A stretch of 64,000 nucleotides of DNA from positions 3,534,001 through 3,598,000 of the forward strand of contig NZ_CP036403.1 in NCBI RefSeq assembly GCF_004322775.1, given 5' to 3'. This DNA is from Ornithinimicrobium sufpigmenti. Lineage in GTDB: Bacteria; Actinomycetota; Actinomycetes; Actinomycetales; Dermatophilaceae. The position numbers and the translations under genes were made by a program. Below the pieces are notes generated by a model that had not been told where the DNA came from, searched no databases, and was given only the letters and a program-made list of their open reading frames with translations. This document shows, one piece after another, positions 37,272-45,899 of the stretch; position 1 is the first letter of the stretch, and the number at the start of each line of letters is the position of its first letter.

Positions 37272-37721
37272 GTGAAGGATTCGATGGTCGGCCGCTTCTG
37301 CCTCGCCAAGCTGGACGAGATGATCGAGGTCGTCAGCGCGCTGGACGACGAGACCGCCAACACGGTGCCCGACCTGCCCGACGCGAACTCGGCATACCAG
37401 ATCCTGTCTCACTGCCTGGGCATGGCGCGGCAGTGGACCGCTGAGCACGTCCTCGACGAATCGACGGGCCGGGACCGAGCTGCCGAGTTCCGGGCACAGG
37501 GGGAGGTCGCGGACCTGGTCGCGCGGGCGAGAATGAGCAGAGACCAGATCGCGGGCGACCTGGCACGCATGGAGCCGGGTATGCAGGTGCCCGGCCGTCC
37601 CGGCGCTGACAGCTTCTGGAGCCATGACGTGGAGGGCATCCTGCTGCATGTGCTGGAGGAGCTGTGCCAGCACCTCGGTCATCTGGAGATCACCAGAGAC
37701 CTGGTCAGCGACCGCCCGTGA
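37272..37721 (+). CDS. DinB/mycothiol-transferase-like protein
   Basis: 149 residues from GTG 37272, which has GGAGG 8 nt upstream; GTG 37254 is less well placed. Four-helix DinB-like pattern, with His residues in LSHCLGMARQW and LLHVLEELCQHLGHLE that could form the metal site. In actinobacteria such proteins are often mycothiol-dependent transferases or isomerases; the substrate is unknown. A second relative lies at 40045-40530. Confidence 0.8.
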   Translation: MKDSMVGRFCLAKLDEMIEVVSALDDETANTVPDLPDANSAYQILSHCLGMARQWTAEHVLDESTGRDRAAEFRAQGEVADLVARARMSRDQIAGDLARMEPGMQVPGRPGADSFWSHDVEGILLHVLEELCQHLGHLEITRDLVSDRP

Positions 37722-37737
37722 CCCTCGGTATCGAGGC

Positions 37738-37829
37738 GGGCAGACCGTGTCCCCGGTCGCGGGCAGACCGTGTCCCCGGTCGCGGGCAGACCGTGTCGCC
37801 GGTCGCGGGCAGACCGTGTCGCCGGTCGG
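37738..37829. repeat. Four tandem 23-bp repeats, GTGTCGCCGGT family
   Basis: Units start at 37738, 37761, 37784 and 37807. Each contains GGGCAGACCGTGTC followed by CCCGGTCGC or GCCGGTCGC. No spacers separate them, so this is not CRISPR. They fill the gap between the DinB-like gene and the HAD gene, and no stop codon interrupts one frame, which blurs the HAD start. Confidence 0.92.
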
Positions 37830-37867
37830 GATGGGCGAGGCGTGCAGCGCTGTGCGACTGTTGCGGC

Positions 37868-38614
37868 GTGGGCGAACATCGCGATGCGTCGTGGGGGGCG
37901 GAGCAGCAGGCGCTGGCCCGGCAGCTGGTGACGGCCGCGTCGCTGGTCCTCGTGGACTTCGACGGGCCGCTGGCCAGGTTGCTGCCCGGAGATCGGTGGC
38001 TGGAGGTGTCGGCCCAGGTCCGCGCACGGGCCGGCGAGCTGGGCGGGCCGGAGCTGGAGGCGGCTCTGCACGGTGAGCCCGACCACGTGCAGTGCCTGCG
38101 CCGGGTGCACGAGCTCGCGCCCGACGTCGTCTCCAGCCTGGCCGAGGAGGTGACCCGGTTGGAGCTCGAGGCGGCCATGCAGGTCGGACCGGGCGAGCGT
38201 GCCGTCGACTTCCTCGTGCAGTGCCTTGACCGGGGCACTGCGGTGGTGGTGGTCACCAACAACGATCCCGAAGTCGTGCCTGTGGTGCTCGACCCCAGCC
38301 GTCCGGGACTCAGCACGCGGCTGCACAGGGTCCTCGGGCGGGCGCACGACCGGCTGGGCGACCTCAAGCCCAGCCCGGCCATGCTGCTCGACGCCCTGCA
38401 GCTGACCGGCGCCCGACCGCAGGACGCGGTCTTCCTCGGCGACTCGGTCACCGACGTCGAGGCCGGAAGAGCTGCGGGCGTGATCGTGGTGGGGGTGGCC
38501 GAGGAGGCCGAACGCCGCACCGAGCTCGTCGCGGCCGGCGCCCTGGCGGCCGTCCCGGACGTGGGCCACCTGCTCCGCTCCGCGGAGGCTGGGGGGACCA
38601 TACTCAGGGGGTGA
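37868..38614 (+). CDS. HAD-superfamily phosphatase
   Basis: 248 residues from a GTG. HAD motifs: VLVDFDGPLARLL (nucleophile D30, acid/base D32), VVVTNNDPEV (motif II), the lysine in LKPSP and FLGDSVTDVEAGRAAG (motif IV). The helical cap is 40-130. Cytosolic phosphatase of unknown substrate. Its stop overlaps the next gene (GTGA, 4 bp), so it likely acts in the same pathway as the cyclohydrolase/reductase fusion, possibly removing a phosphate from a ribosyl- or ribitylamino-pyrimidine. Confidence 0.85.
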   Translation: MGEHRDASWGAEQQALARQLVTAASLVLVDFDGPLARLLPGDRWLEVSAQVRARAGELGGPELEAALHGEPDHVQCLRRVHELAPDVVSSLAEEVTRLELEAAMQVGPGERAVDFLVQCLDRGTAVVVVTNNDPEVVPVVLDPSRPGLSTRLHRVLGRAHDRLGDLKPSPAMLLDALQLTGARPQDAVFLGDSVTDVEAGRAAGVIVVGVAEEAERRTELVAAGALAAVPDVGHLLRSAEAGGTILRG

Positions 38615-39990
38615 CTTCCAGCCTCGCGATCCCCCTCCAGGACCCGACCTCGGTCGAGCGGCTCGCCGACACCGTGCTGCCCACCCGGCACGGGACCTTC
38701 CGGATGACCGCCTACCGCGATGATGTCGCCCAGGAGCACGTCGTCCTCAGCGTCGGCCTCAGCGACGAGGACTCACCGGGCCGTCACGTCGGCCGGGCGC
38801 CCCTGGTGCGGGTGCACTCCGAGTGCCTCACCGGCGATGCGCTCGGCTCGCGACGGTGCGACTGCGGCGAGCAGCTGCAGCAGGCGCTGCACCTGATCAT
38901 GGAGGACGGGTATGGCGCTCTGGTCTACGTCGGGGGGCACGAGGGCCGGGGCATCGGGCTGGTCGAGAAGCTGCGCGCGTACGAGCTCCAGGACGCCGGC
39001 GTCGACACCGTGGATGCCAACCTGCGCCTCGGGCACGACGCCGACCAGCGCACCTACGGCCAGACCGCCGCGATGCTCGAGGACCTCGGGATCGGCGAGA
39101 TCCGGCTGCTCTCCTCCAACCCGGCCAAGCAGGAGGCGCTCACCGAGCTGGGCGTGCGGGTGGTCTCCCGCCAGTCGCTGATCGTGCCCCGCCGCCCGGA
39201 GAACGCTGCCTACCTGCGCACCAAGCGGGAGCGCATGGGCCACGACCCGGAGAGCATGGATGAGTGGCAGGCGCTGCTGCAGGGCGACGAGGTGCTGACG
39301 ACCGGGCAGCTGACCGAGCGGTATGCCGACCTGGTGCGCCCGGACGGGCCGAGGGTGATCGCGCAGCTCGGGCAGAGCATGGACGGCTTCATCGCCAGCC
39401 GCACGGGCGACGCGGTGTTCGTCACGGGCGAGGAGGACCGGGAGCACCTGCACCGGCTGCGCGCGCTCGTCGATGCGGTCGTGGTGGGGGCGGCGACCGC
39501 GGTGGCGGACGACCCGCAGCTGACCGTGCGCGCGGTGCCCGGTCCGCAGCCGACCCGGGTCGTGCTGGACCCCGGCGGCGCGCTGCCGAGCGACGCCCGG
39601 TTGCTCACCGACGGTGCCGCCCCGACGGTGTGGGTCGTCGGGCGGGGCGTGGACGCCGGCCCGGTCGGCGACCACGTCGAGGTGGCCACCTGGGACGGCG
39701 AGGGGGCGATGGACCCCGCCGGGGTGCTGTCCCTGCTGCGCGAGCGCGGTCTCGAACGGGTGCTGGTCGAGGGCGGGGGGCGGCTGGTGACCGCGTTCGT
39801 CGAGGCGGGGCAGGTCGATCGGCTCTACCTGACGGTCGCGCCCGTCCTCATCGGCGACGGCGTCCCGGGCCTGCGGCTGGCCGGCACGGACCGGCTCGCC
39901 GATGCCCTACGCCCACCGGTCGTGCGCCGGTGGCAGGCCGGTGAGGACATGGTCACCGAGCTGGACCTCGCCGCGACCCGGACGACCTAG
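38611..39990 (+). CDS. GTP cyclohydrolase II-like domain fused to a RibD-type reductase domain
   Basis: 459 residues. The N-terminal domain (about 20-212) is GTP cyclohydrolase II: VRVHSECLTGD, zinc ligands C72, C83 and C85 (CDC), GHEGRGIGL (109-117, where riboflavin enzymes have RQEGRGIGL), Tyr124 and RLLSSNPAKQEAL. The C-terminal domain (about 247-455) is RibD_C/dihydrofolate-reductase-like: VIAQLGQSMDGFIA, VVVGAATAVADDPQLTVR, VLVEGGGRLVTAFV. No DHBP synthase or deaminase domain. The housekeeping ribA/ribB/ribD genes are not here, so this is probably a specialised paralogue producing a reduced pyrimidine or pterin precursor. Confidence 0.88.
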   Translation: MTSSLAIPLQDPTSVERLADTVLPTRHGTFRMTAYRDDVAQEHVVLSVGLSDEDSPGRHVGRAPLVRVHSECLTGDALGSRRCDCGEQLQQALHLIMEDGYGALVYVGGHEGRGIGLVEKLRAYELQDAGVDTVDANLRLGHDADQRTYGQTAAMLEDLGIGEIRLLSSNPAKQEALTELGVRVVSRQSLIVPRRPENAAYLRTKRERMGHDPESMDEWQALLQGDEVLTTGQLTERYADLVRPDGPRVIAQLGQSMDGFIASRTGDAVFVTGEEDREHLHRLRALVDAVVVGAATAVADDPQLTVRAVPGPQPTRVVLDPGGALPSDARLLTDGAAPTVWVVGRGVDAGPVGDHVEVATWDGEGAMDPAGVLSLLRERGLERVLVEGGGRLVTAFVEAGQVDRLYLTVAPVLIGDGVPGLRLAGTDRLADALRPPVVRRWQAGEDMVTELDLAATRTT

Positions 39991-40044
39991 CGGAGACGGG
40001 CCCGGCATGGCGCGACCAGGACGACACAGCGGAGGCGGTGCGGT

Positions 40045-40530
40045 ATGACCCGCGAGCTGACCGTGCTCCTGCAGCACCTCAGCGCCGAGCGGCAGCACGT
40101 GCTGGCCGCGGTGGACGGGTTGAGCGAGGAGGAGATGGTCAGGGTCGTCGCACCCTCAGGCTGGTCGATGGCGCAGCTGCTGAACCACCTCACCTATGAC
40201 GACGAGATCTTCTGGGGAGCCGCCGTCGCCGCGGGTGACGAGGAGGCCATCGGCCTTCTCCGAGACGGCTGGCAGGTCCCCGTGACGTCCGGGACCGAGG
40301 TCGTGGAGAGGTACCGGCACTGGGTCGGCCGGGTGGACGCCGTGCTCGCCGAGGCGGACCTTGATGCCCCGCCGCGCTGGTGGCCGCCGAAGGACGTGTT
40401 CCCGTTCCCGCCTTTCCAGGACACCCGTCACTGCGTCCTCAGACTCCTGGTCGAGACCGCCACCCATGCCGGTCACCTCGACCTGGCGCGCGAGGCGATT
40501 GACGGTCGCCAGCACCTCGTCGTCGGCTGA
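40045..40530 (+). CDS. DinB/DUF664-like protein
   Basis: 161 residues. A helical bundle with a His at LLNHLTYDDEIFW and two near the end (HAGHLDLAREAIDG), the arrangement of DUF664/DinB metal sites. Probably a thiol-dependent transferase; substrate unknown. It follows the cyclohydrolase fusion by 54 bp on the same strand and may be in its transcript. The paralogous 37272-37721 gene lies just upstream, so DinB-like genes bracket the HAD/cyclohydrolase pair. Confidence 0.8.
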   Translation: MTRELTVLLQHLSAERQHVLAAVDGLSEEEMVRVVAPSGWSMAQLLNHLTYDDEIFWGAAVAAGDEEAIGLLRDGWQVPVTSGTEVVERYRHWVGRVDAVLAEADLDAPPRWWPPKDVFPFPPFQDTRHCVLRLLVETATHAGHLDLAREAIDGRQHLVVG

Positions 40531-40662
40531 TCCCGTCCTCCCGCGAGTGGAGTTTCCTTGTGCGGCCCTGTCCGGTTAGTGTTCGCCCTGCGCCGGGCAT
40601 CGGCTCGATGACGCCTCCGCGGTCCCGGCTCGACCGTACTTTTCTTGACAAGGCTTTGTGTG

Positions 40663-41880
40663 ATGGCAATGACGCGCATCCTGACCACCACCGTGGCGGT
40701 CACCCTCCTGGTGACGGCCGGGCTGGCTCCCGCCACCCGGGCTGACACCGAGGTCTCGCCCGCAGCTGCGTCAGCCGTCGTGGCGGAGGACGGCGGGCTG
40801 CCGGTCCTGACCGTCGAGGAGGCCGAGGCGATCCGGCTCCGCGCCGCTCGCGCGCTGGCCGCCGAGCCGTCCCGGACGGCATACCTCGGCCCCGATCCTG
40901 CAGGCTCGGCGGGCTTCGTGGAACCGGTGGTGACGCGGCACTCGGGGTCGGACCGCTACGCCACGGCGGCGACGCTAGCCCTGGACATGTGGCGGGACGC
41001 CCTCTGGGCCGACGTCGACGGGGTCCCGTACCCCTACAACAGGGTGGTGCTCGTCGCCAGCGGGCAGGACTTCCCCGACGCCTTGTCCGGGGGCGCCCTG
41101 GCCGCCTACTACGGCGGGCCGCTGCTGCTCACCCGCAAGGACGGCCTGCCCGGCGCGACCCGGAACGCGCTCGCGGACCTCGACCCCGACTACATCGTGG
41201 TCCTCGGGGGCACGAACGCCGTGAGCAACAGCGTCGTGACGCAGCTCGGCCAGTACGTGCCGGCGCAGTCGCGGGTCGTGCGCTACGGAGGCAAGGACCG
41301 GTATGAGGTGTCCGCGACCATCGCGCGCGACATCTTCGGCGCCGGCTTCGGCCAGCGAGCCTATGTCGCGGTGGGCACCAACTGGCCCGACGGCCTGGCC
41401 GGCGGGGCCGCTGCCGGTCAGGACTGGGCGCCGTTGCTGCTCACCCGCAAGGACGGGGTGCCGGGGGTGGTGATGCAGACGCTGACCCGAGCCCAGCCGG
41501 AGGAGATCGTCCTGCTCGGCGGGACCTCGGCGGTGAGCGCCACGGTGGTCAGCCAGCTGCGGACCGTGGCGCCCGTCGTGCGGGTGGAGGGTGCGGACCG
41601 GTATGTCGTGGCCGCGAACGCTGCCGCCCTGCACCCCTCCCGCTTCGGCGCCACGATCGCCAGCGGCCAGAACTGGCCGGACGCGCTCGCCGGCAGCGCC
41701 TACGCCGGCCTGGTCGGGGACAAGATGCTCCTGGTGCGTGCCAGCGGCGTGCCCGGCGCCACGCAGCAGGCGGTGCGCACCGGCTCGCTCGCGCTGATGG
41801 ACGCCGTCGGCGGCACGACGACCCTGCCGGAGCCGGTGCTCAACCAGTTGCGGTCCCTGAACGTCCGGACGCCGGGGTAG
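40663..41880 (+). CDS. Secreted cell-wall-binding-repeat (CWB2) protein
   Basis: 405 residues. Signal peptide (TRILTTTVAVTLLVTAGLAPATRA), a short spacer, then three CWB2-type repeats, each opening with DRY (SGSDRYATAA, GGKDRYEVSA, GADRYVVAA) and containing WPDAL/FPDAL, LLLTRKDG and a VVLGGTxAVS strand. CWB2 repeats bind anionic wall polymers non-covalently. No catalytic domain is attached. The ATG has AAGG 9 nt upstream; an ATG two codons later is possible. Confidence 0.92.
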   Translation: MAMTRILTTTVAVTLLVTAGLAPATRADTEVSPAAASAVVAEDGGLPVLTVEEAEAIRLRAARALAAEPSRTAYLGPDPAGSAGFVEPVVTRHSGSDRYATAATLALDMWRDALWADVDGVPYPYNRVVLVASGQDFPDALSGGALAAYYGGPLLLTRKDGLPGATRNALADLDPDYIVVLGGTNAVSNSVVTQLGQYVPAQSRVVRYGGKDRYEVSATIARDIFGAGFGQRAYVAVGTNWPDGLAGGAAAGQDWAPLLLTRKDGVPGVVMQTLTRAQPEEIVLLGGTSAVSATVVSQLRTVAPVVRVEGADRYVVAANAAALHPSRFGATIASGQNWPDALAGSAYAGLVGDKMLLVRASGVPGATQQAVRTGSLALMDAVGGTTTLPEPVLNQLRSLNVRTPG

Positions 41881-41989
41881 CGCCGGGGCGAGGTGCCCGT
41901 GCTCCGACCCCGAGACCGCCACCCGATGATGCCGACGGATGGTCTCCTCGGCGACGGTTCGTCCGATGAGCAGGTGAGATGATGACCAG

Positions 41990-42604
41990 GTGGCTGACCG
42001 TGTAGCAGATCTCCGTGAAACGCAGAAGGCGCGGACGCGCGCGCTCCTTCTGAAGAACTCCTGGGCATTGTTCGCCACGCAGGGGTATGCCAAGACCACG
42101 GTCGCTCAGATCGCTCGTGTTTCAGGGGCCAGCCGGGCGACCTTCTACCTGCACTTCTCCGCGAAATGGGAAACCGTGGGCGAACTGCTGCAGGTGCGCC
42201 TGATGCCCGAGACCCTCGACTACTACCGACGCCTCGACGCCTTGGGGTCGCCGTCCCGCGCGGAGTTGCGCACGTGGCTCGACGACGCGTTAAACTTCTA
42301 TGACCGGCACGAGAGCGAGCTGGCCATCTGGAGACAGGCGACGGCCATGGAGCCGGACCTCGCGCGCGTGCAGGCGGAGGGCATGAGCGCCATCGTCCAG
42401 GTCATGCCTGGCTTCCTTCGTCGCTTCGGTCCCGACCGGCGGGACGAGGCGCGGCTGCGCGTGTCCCTGCTCGTCACCCAGCTCACCGACTTCGCGATCG
42501 ACTGGACCAGCGGACACTGGGACTTCCGCAGGGACACCCTGCTCGACGTCCTGCTCGACTTCTGGATCGCCGGCATGAGAGCGCCGGTGACCGCCCACGT
42601 CTGA
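41990..42604 (+). CDS. TetR-family transcriptional regulator
   Basis: 204 residues, GTG start. HTH domain at about 12-62: ALFATQGYAKTTVAQIARVSGASRATFYLHF. The ligand-binding domain is helical and unassigned. It lies beside a divergent/convergent set of oxidoreductase and hydrolase genes and is the natural candidate for their repressor. Possible operators are the inverted repeats at 43875-43889 and 43962-43983. Confidence 0.9.
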   Translation: MADRVADLRETQKARTRALLLKNSWALFATQGYAKTTVAQIARVSGASRATFYLHFSAKWETVGELLQVRLMPETLDYYRRLDALGSPSRAELRTWLDDALNFYDRHESELAIWRQATAMEPDLARVQAEGMSAIVQVMPGFLRRFGPDRRDEARLRVSLLVTQLTDFAIDWTSGHWDFRRDTLLDVLLDFWIAGMRAPVTAHV

Positions 42605-42637
42605 GCGGCCACCGGCGTCGTCACGGCGTCGTCAGGG

Positions 42638-43843
42638 TCAGGCCAAGGACTCCCGCAGCGCGGCGATGAGGTTGGCTGTCCGCATCTCCGGCCCGAACGA
42701 TGCCGAGAGCTGGTTCTGGACGTAGCCGAAGCCGATCCGGTGGTCGACATCGGCGAAGCCCAGCGCGCCACCTGCGCCGGCGTGCCCGAAGGAGGCCGGT
42801 GAGAGCAGTGGGGCCGTCTCGGTGGCCAGCTGGTACCCCACGCCGAACTTGCTGGCGCTGAGCAGCACCTCGTCCATCCCTTCGGCCTGGACCTCCGTCG
42901 CTCGCTCCACCACCTCCGGGCTCAGCAGGCGAACGCCCTCGACCTCGGCCACCGTCGCGGCGTACATCCGAGCCAGTGATCGTGCATTGGTGACAGCTGC
43001 GGCGGCGGGCTGCTCACCGGCGCGAACCTCTGGCACGTTCCAGGTGTCCGCGTCAGGGGTGGGCAGGGCGCCGTTGGTGGACAGCACACGCGAGAACAAC
43101 GAGCCGGGGTCACTCATGGCCGTGAGGAGCGCCTCGACCTGCGCGCGCATGTCGGGGTCCGGAATGAGGTCGAGGTCGAAGGGGGTGGGCTCGCCGTTGA
43201 CCAGCGGTGCGTAGTCCACGGTCGCCGAGGAGGGGACGCCGATCCAGAAGTCGAGGGACAGCGGCTCGGCGACGAGCCGGCGGAACAACGCTCCGGTGCT
43301 CTCACCGGTGGCCGCCGTGAAGAAGCCGTGGGCGAGCCAGCCGAACGTCAGCGCGTGATAGCCATGGGCTGTCCCCGGGGTCCACCTCGGCTCCTGCTGC
43401 GCCAGCAGGGAGGCCACCCGGTCGATGTCGAAGAGCTCGGCACGGGAGAGCTCCTGCGTGAGGGCCGGCAGGCCGGCCTGGTGACTGAAGAGCTGGCGGA
43501 CCGTCACCTTCTCCTTGCCGGCGGCGGCAAAGTCCGGCCAGTACTGCGCCACCGGAGCGTCCAGGTCGATCTGCCCTTCCTGGACGAGCCGGTGGAGCAC
43601 CGTCGCGGTGGCTCCCTTCGTCACCGAGTAGACGATGGTAGCGGTGTCGCGCTCCCAGGTGCGACCCGTGGCCGGGTCGGCCACGCCGCCCCACAGGTCC
43701 ACCATCAGCTGGCCGTCCTGGTAGACCGCCACCGAGGCGCCTACCTCCCCCAGATCGTCGAAGTTGGCGCGGAAGGCCTCCGCGACGGCTTCGAACCCGG
43801 GGGCCACCGTCCCATCGATCGGCGTGCGAGTCGTCGTTGACAT
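42638..43843 (-). CDS. Beta-lactamase-fold serine esterase (EstB-like)
   Basis: 401 residues. The SxxK motif S73-V-T-K76 (YSVTKGA) and the Tyr in HGYHALTFGWL (Y162) form the class C beta-lactamase/esterase VIII catalytic set; the third motif is near FGHAGAGG. No signal peptide, so probably a cytosolic ester or lactone hydrolase rather than a resistance enzyme. AAGGAG 5 nt before the ATG supports the start. Divergent from the monooxygenase gene across a 194-bp regulatory gap. Confidence 0.9.
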   Translation of the reverse strand: MSTTTRTPIDGTVAPGFEAVAEAFRANFDDLGEVGASVAVYQDGQLMVDLWGGVADPATGRTWERDTATIVYSVTKGATATVLHRLVQEGQIDLDAPVAQYWPDFAAAGKEKVTVRQLFSHQAGLPALTQELSRAELFDIDRVASLLAQQEPRWTPGTAHGYHALTFGWLAHGFFTAATGESTGALFRRLVAEPLSLDFWIGVPSSATVDYAPLVNGEPTPFDLDLIPDPDMRAQVEALLTAMSDPGSLFSRVLSTNGALPTPDADTWNVPEVRAGEQPAAAAVTNARSLARMYAATVAEVEGVRLLSPEVVERATEVQAEGMDEVLLSASKFGVGYQLATETAPLLSPASFGHAGAGGALGFADVDHRIGFGYVQNQLSASFGPEMRTANLIAALRESLA

Positions 43844-43874
43844 CACGTTCTCCTTGTCAAAAGGTCCGCGTTGT

Positions 43875-43889
43875 GGTGTGCGCCACACC
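43875..43889. promoter_or_regulatory. Inverted repeat near the esterase start, possible operator
   Basis: GGTGTG-CGC-CACACC, perfect 6-bp arms, 31 bp upstream of the esterase ATG. The neighbouring TTGTGG is shared with the larger inverted repeat at 43962-43983, so both may bind the same regulator. Confidence 0.4.
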
Positions 43890-43936
43890 GCCTGGTGCGT
43901 GGAGTCTAGGGGCGCGGTAGACCCTTGCCAAGTGGG

Positions 43937-43983
43937 TTGACACGAGTCCAGCGTCGTGCCATGTTGTGGGCCACGTCACAACA
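43937..43983 (+). promoter_or_regulatory. Predicted promoter with overlapping operator-like inverted repeat
   Basis: A consensus TTGACA (43937-43942) is followed after 17 bp by CATGTT (weak -10). Overlapping that position is a perfect inverted repeat TGTTGTG-8 nt-CACAACA (43962-43983). A repressor bound there would block the monooxygenase operon. The LLM gene starts 55 bp further on with GAGAGGAG as ribosome site. Confidence 0.5.
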
Positions 43984-44037
43984 CGTAGTTGCGGCGAGCC
44001 CCACGACGAAGTGGTCGTGCTACCGAGAGGAGCTGGC

Positions 44038-45195
44038 ATGCGTGCCGGAGTGACACTGTTCATCCAGGGATACCAGGACTGGGAGCGCTACGAGGCAGCC
44101 GAGCGGGGAGAGGACGTTCCCGAGGTTGACGTCGAGGCAGACACACGCCGCTGGCGGGAGGAGATCGACACGGCGCTCAAGCTCGAGGAGTGGGGGTTCG
44201 ACTCCATCTGGACGGTCGAGCACCACGTCAGCCCGTACACCATGATCACCAACCCCATCCAGCTGCTCACCTATCTCGCGGGCGCCACCTCACGGGTCGA
44301 CGTCGGCACCATGGTCACGGTGCTCCCCTGGCACCACCCCCTCCGGGTGGCTGAGGACATGACGATGCTGCAGCACCTGCTCAACGGCCGGCGAGCCTTC
44401 ATCGGCGTGGGCCGCGGCGCCGCACGGCGCGAGTTCGCACAGCTGGGCTTCGACATGAACGAGTCGAAGGAACGGTTCGCCGAGAGCGCCGAGATCATCA
44501 AGCTCGCCCTGACCAACGAGACGTTCAGCTATGAGGGCGTCCACTACCAGTTCGACCGCGTCACCCTGCGACCGCGCCCGCGGGACGGTCAGCAGCTGGT
44601 CGACGACCTGCACTTCTCCTGGGGGTCGCCCTCGTCAGCCCCCGTGGGTGCCAAGCTCGGTCTCAAGCCGCTGATCATCCCGCAGAAGCCGTGGGCCGAC
44701 TACCACGCTGACCTGGCGGAGTTCAACAAGGCGCGGCGGGAGGCCGGGCACGACCTCGCCCGGCCTCGCGTCAACATGAACGTCTACTGCGCCAGCAGCG
44801 AGGAGGAGGCCAGGGCAGGAGCGGAGAAGTACATGCCCGAGTACGCCGACAGCGCCACGCGCAACTACGAGACCTACAGCGACCACTTCAAGTCGGTCAA
44901 GGGCTATGAGCACTACGCGAACGTCGCGTCCGCGGTGGGCCACTCCCGAGAGGCCATGTCGAAGGCCATGGGCGACACGTACATCGCCAACCACGTGTAC
45001 GGGACGCCGGAGCAGTGCATCGCCAAGCTCCAGACCATCGCCCAGGACTTCCACCCTGAGGAGTTCCTGTTCACGATGCGCTACGGAAACATGAGCCAGG
45101 CCGAGGCGGAGGCGAGCACCGACCTGTTCGCCCGTGAGGTGCTGCCGGCCATCCACGAGATCGAGGTCCAGGAGCCCATCTCCTACGCAGCCTGA
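44038..45195 (+). CDS. Luciferase-like (LLM class) flavin-dependent monooxygenase
   Basis: 385 residues, bacterial-luciferase fold: MRAGVTLFIQGYQDW, LEEWGFDSIWTVEHHV, VDVGTMVTVLPWHHPLRVAEDMTMLQHL, GRRAFIGVGRGAARREFA. The pattern fits two-component FMNH2-using monooxygenases (alkanal, limonene or cyclic-ketone type) rather than F420 enzymes, supported by the flavin reductase gene next door. Substrate unknown. GAGAGGAGCTGGC upstream sets the start. Confidence 0.9.
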   Translation: MRAGVTLFIQGYQDWERYEAAERGEDVPEVDVEADTRRWREEIDTALKLEEWGFDSIWTVEHHVSPYTMITNPIQLLTYLAGATSRVDVGTMVTVLPWHHPLRVAEDMTMLQHLLNGRRAFIGVGRGAARREFAQLGFDMNESKERFAESAEIIKLALTNETFSYEGVHYQFDRVTLRPRPRDGQQLVDDLHFSWGSPSSAPVGAKLGLKPLIIPQKPWADYHADLAEFNKARREAGHDLARPRVNMNVYCASSEEEARAGAEKYMPEYADSATRNYETYSDHFKSVKGYEHYANVASAVGHSREAMSKAMGDTYIANHVYGTPEQCIAKLQTIAQDFHPEEFLFTMRYGNMSQAEAEASTDLFAREVLPAIHEIEVQEPISYAA

Positions 45196-45203
45196 CACGT
45201 CCC

Positions 45204-45242
45204 GTGTGGTGAGGGGGCGCCCGGTGCGTCCCCTCACCACAC
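45204..45242 (+). terminator. Stem-loop between monooxygenase and flavin reductase genes
   Basis: GTGTGGTGAGGGG pairs perfectly with CCCCTCACCACAC around a 13-nt GC-rich loop, 8 bp after the monooxygenase stop. It may terminate part of the transcripts or protect the upstream mRNA, giving more monooxygenase than reductase. Confidence 0.65.
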
Positions 45243-45311
45243 CCACGGGCGGGCTCACTGCTGTGGAGACCGCCGCTGCCGATGAGGTCTGAGTCAGAAC
45301 GGGGACAACCG

Positions 45312-45836
45312 ATGTCTACGACTAACCTTCCTGCCACCGCGTCCAGCAGTCGCCAGCACCGAGTTGCCGCCGACGTGTTCCGAAACATCATGTCTGGCGT
45401 GGCCGCACCGGTCACCGTGGTGACAACGCTCCTCGACGGTCGGCCGTACGGGACGACCGTGAGCGCCTTCTCGTCCTTGTCCATGGACCCGCCGCTGGTC
45501 CTCGTGTCGCTGGACAACACCTCCGACCTGCTCGCCGCGGTGAGACAGACCCGCCGCATGGGGATCAACGTGCTGCAGAAGGACCAGTGCCAGCTCGCCC
45601 TGAACTTCGCCAGGAAAGGGGAGTCCAAGTTCGCTGACGTCGGCTGGTCCGACGCGCAGGCGAGCCCGCGCCTGCTGGACGTCAAGGCCTTCATGTGCTG
45701 CGAGGTCGTGGACATCGTGGCGGGCGGCGACCACAGCATCCTGCTCGGGGCCGTCGAGGCAGGCGAGGTGCTGCCCGGCGAACCACTGACGTACTTCGAG
45801 CGGTCCTTCGGCACGCACCTCGCCACGGCGGTCTGA
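45312..45836 (+). CDS. Flavin reductase (DIM6/NTAB family)
   Basis: 174 residues. The NAD(P)H:flavin oxidoreductase core shows VTVVTTLLDGRPYGTTVSAFSSLSMDPPLVLVSL and a GHxxxxxxG-like region DHSILLGAVEAGE. Supplies reduced FMN to the adjacent LLM monooxygenase. Start at 45312 (GGGGA upstream) fits the family; ATG 45282 would add ten unconserved residues. Confidence 0.9.
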   Translation: MSTTNLPATASSSRQHRVAADVFRNIMSGVAAPVTVVTTLLDGRPYGTTVSAFSSLSMDPPLVLVSLDNTSDLLAAVRQTRRMGINVLQKDQCQLALNFARKGESKFADVGWSDAQASPRLLDVKAFMCCEVVDIVAGGDHSILLGAVEAGEVLPGEPLTYFERSFGTHLATAV

Positions 45837-45899
45837 TCCCACCTGATCCCACCTGACCCCCCGTTCCTAACCCGATCCGCACGCGTCCCCGGAGGGCCC

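Noticed and set aside
37738..37829. CRISPR array
   Set aside because: Units are directly abutting with no unique spacers, and no cas genes are present. The same holds for 58653-58762.
42638..43843. Antibiotic-resistance beta-lactamase
   Set aside because: Has the SxxK fold but no signal peptide, and its neighbours are catabolic; family VIII esterase is more likely.
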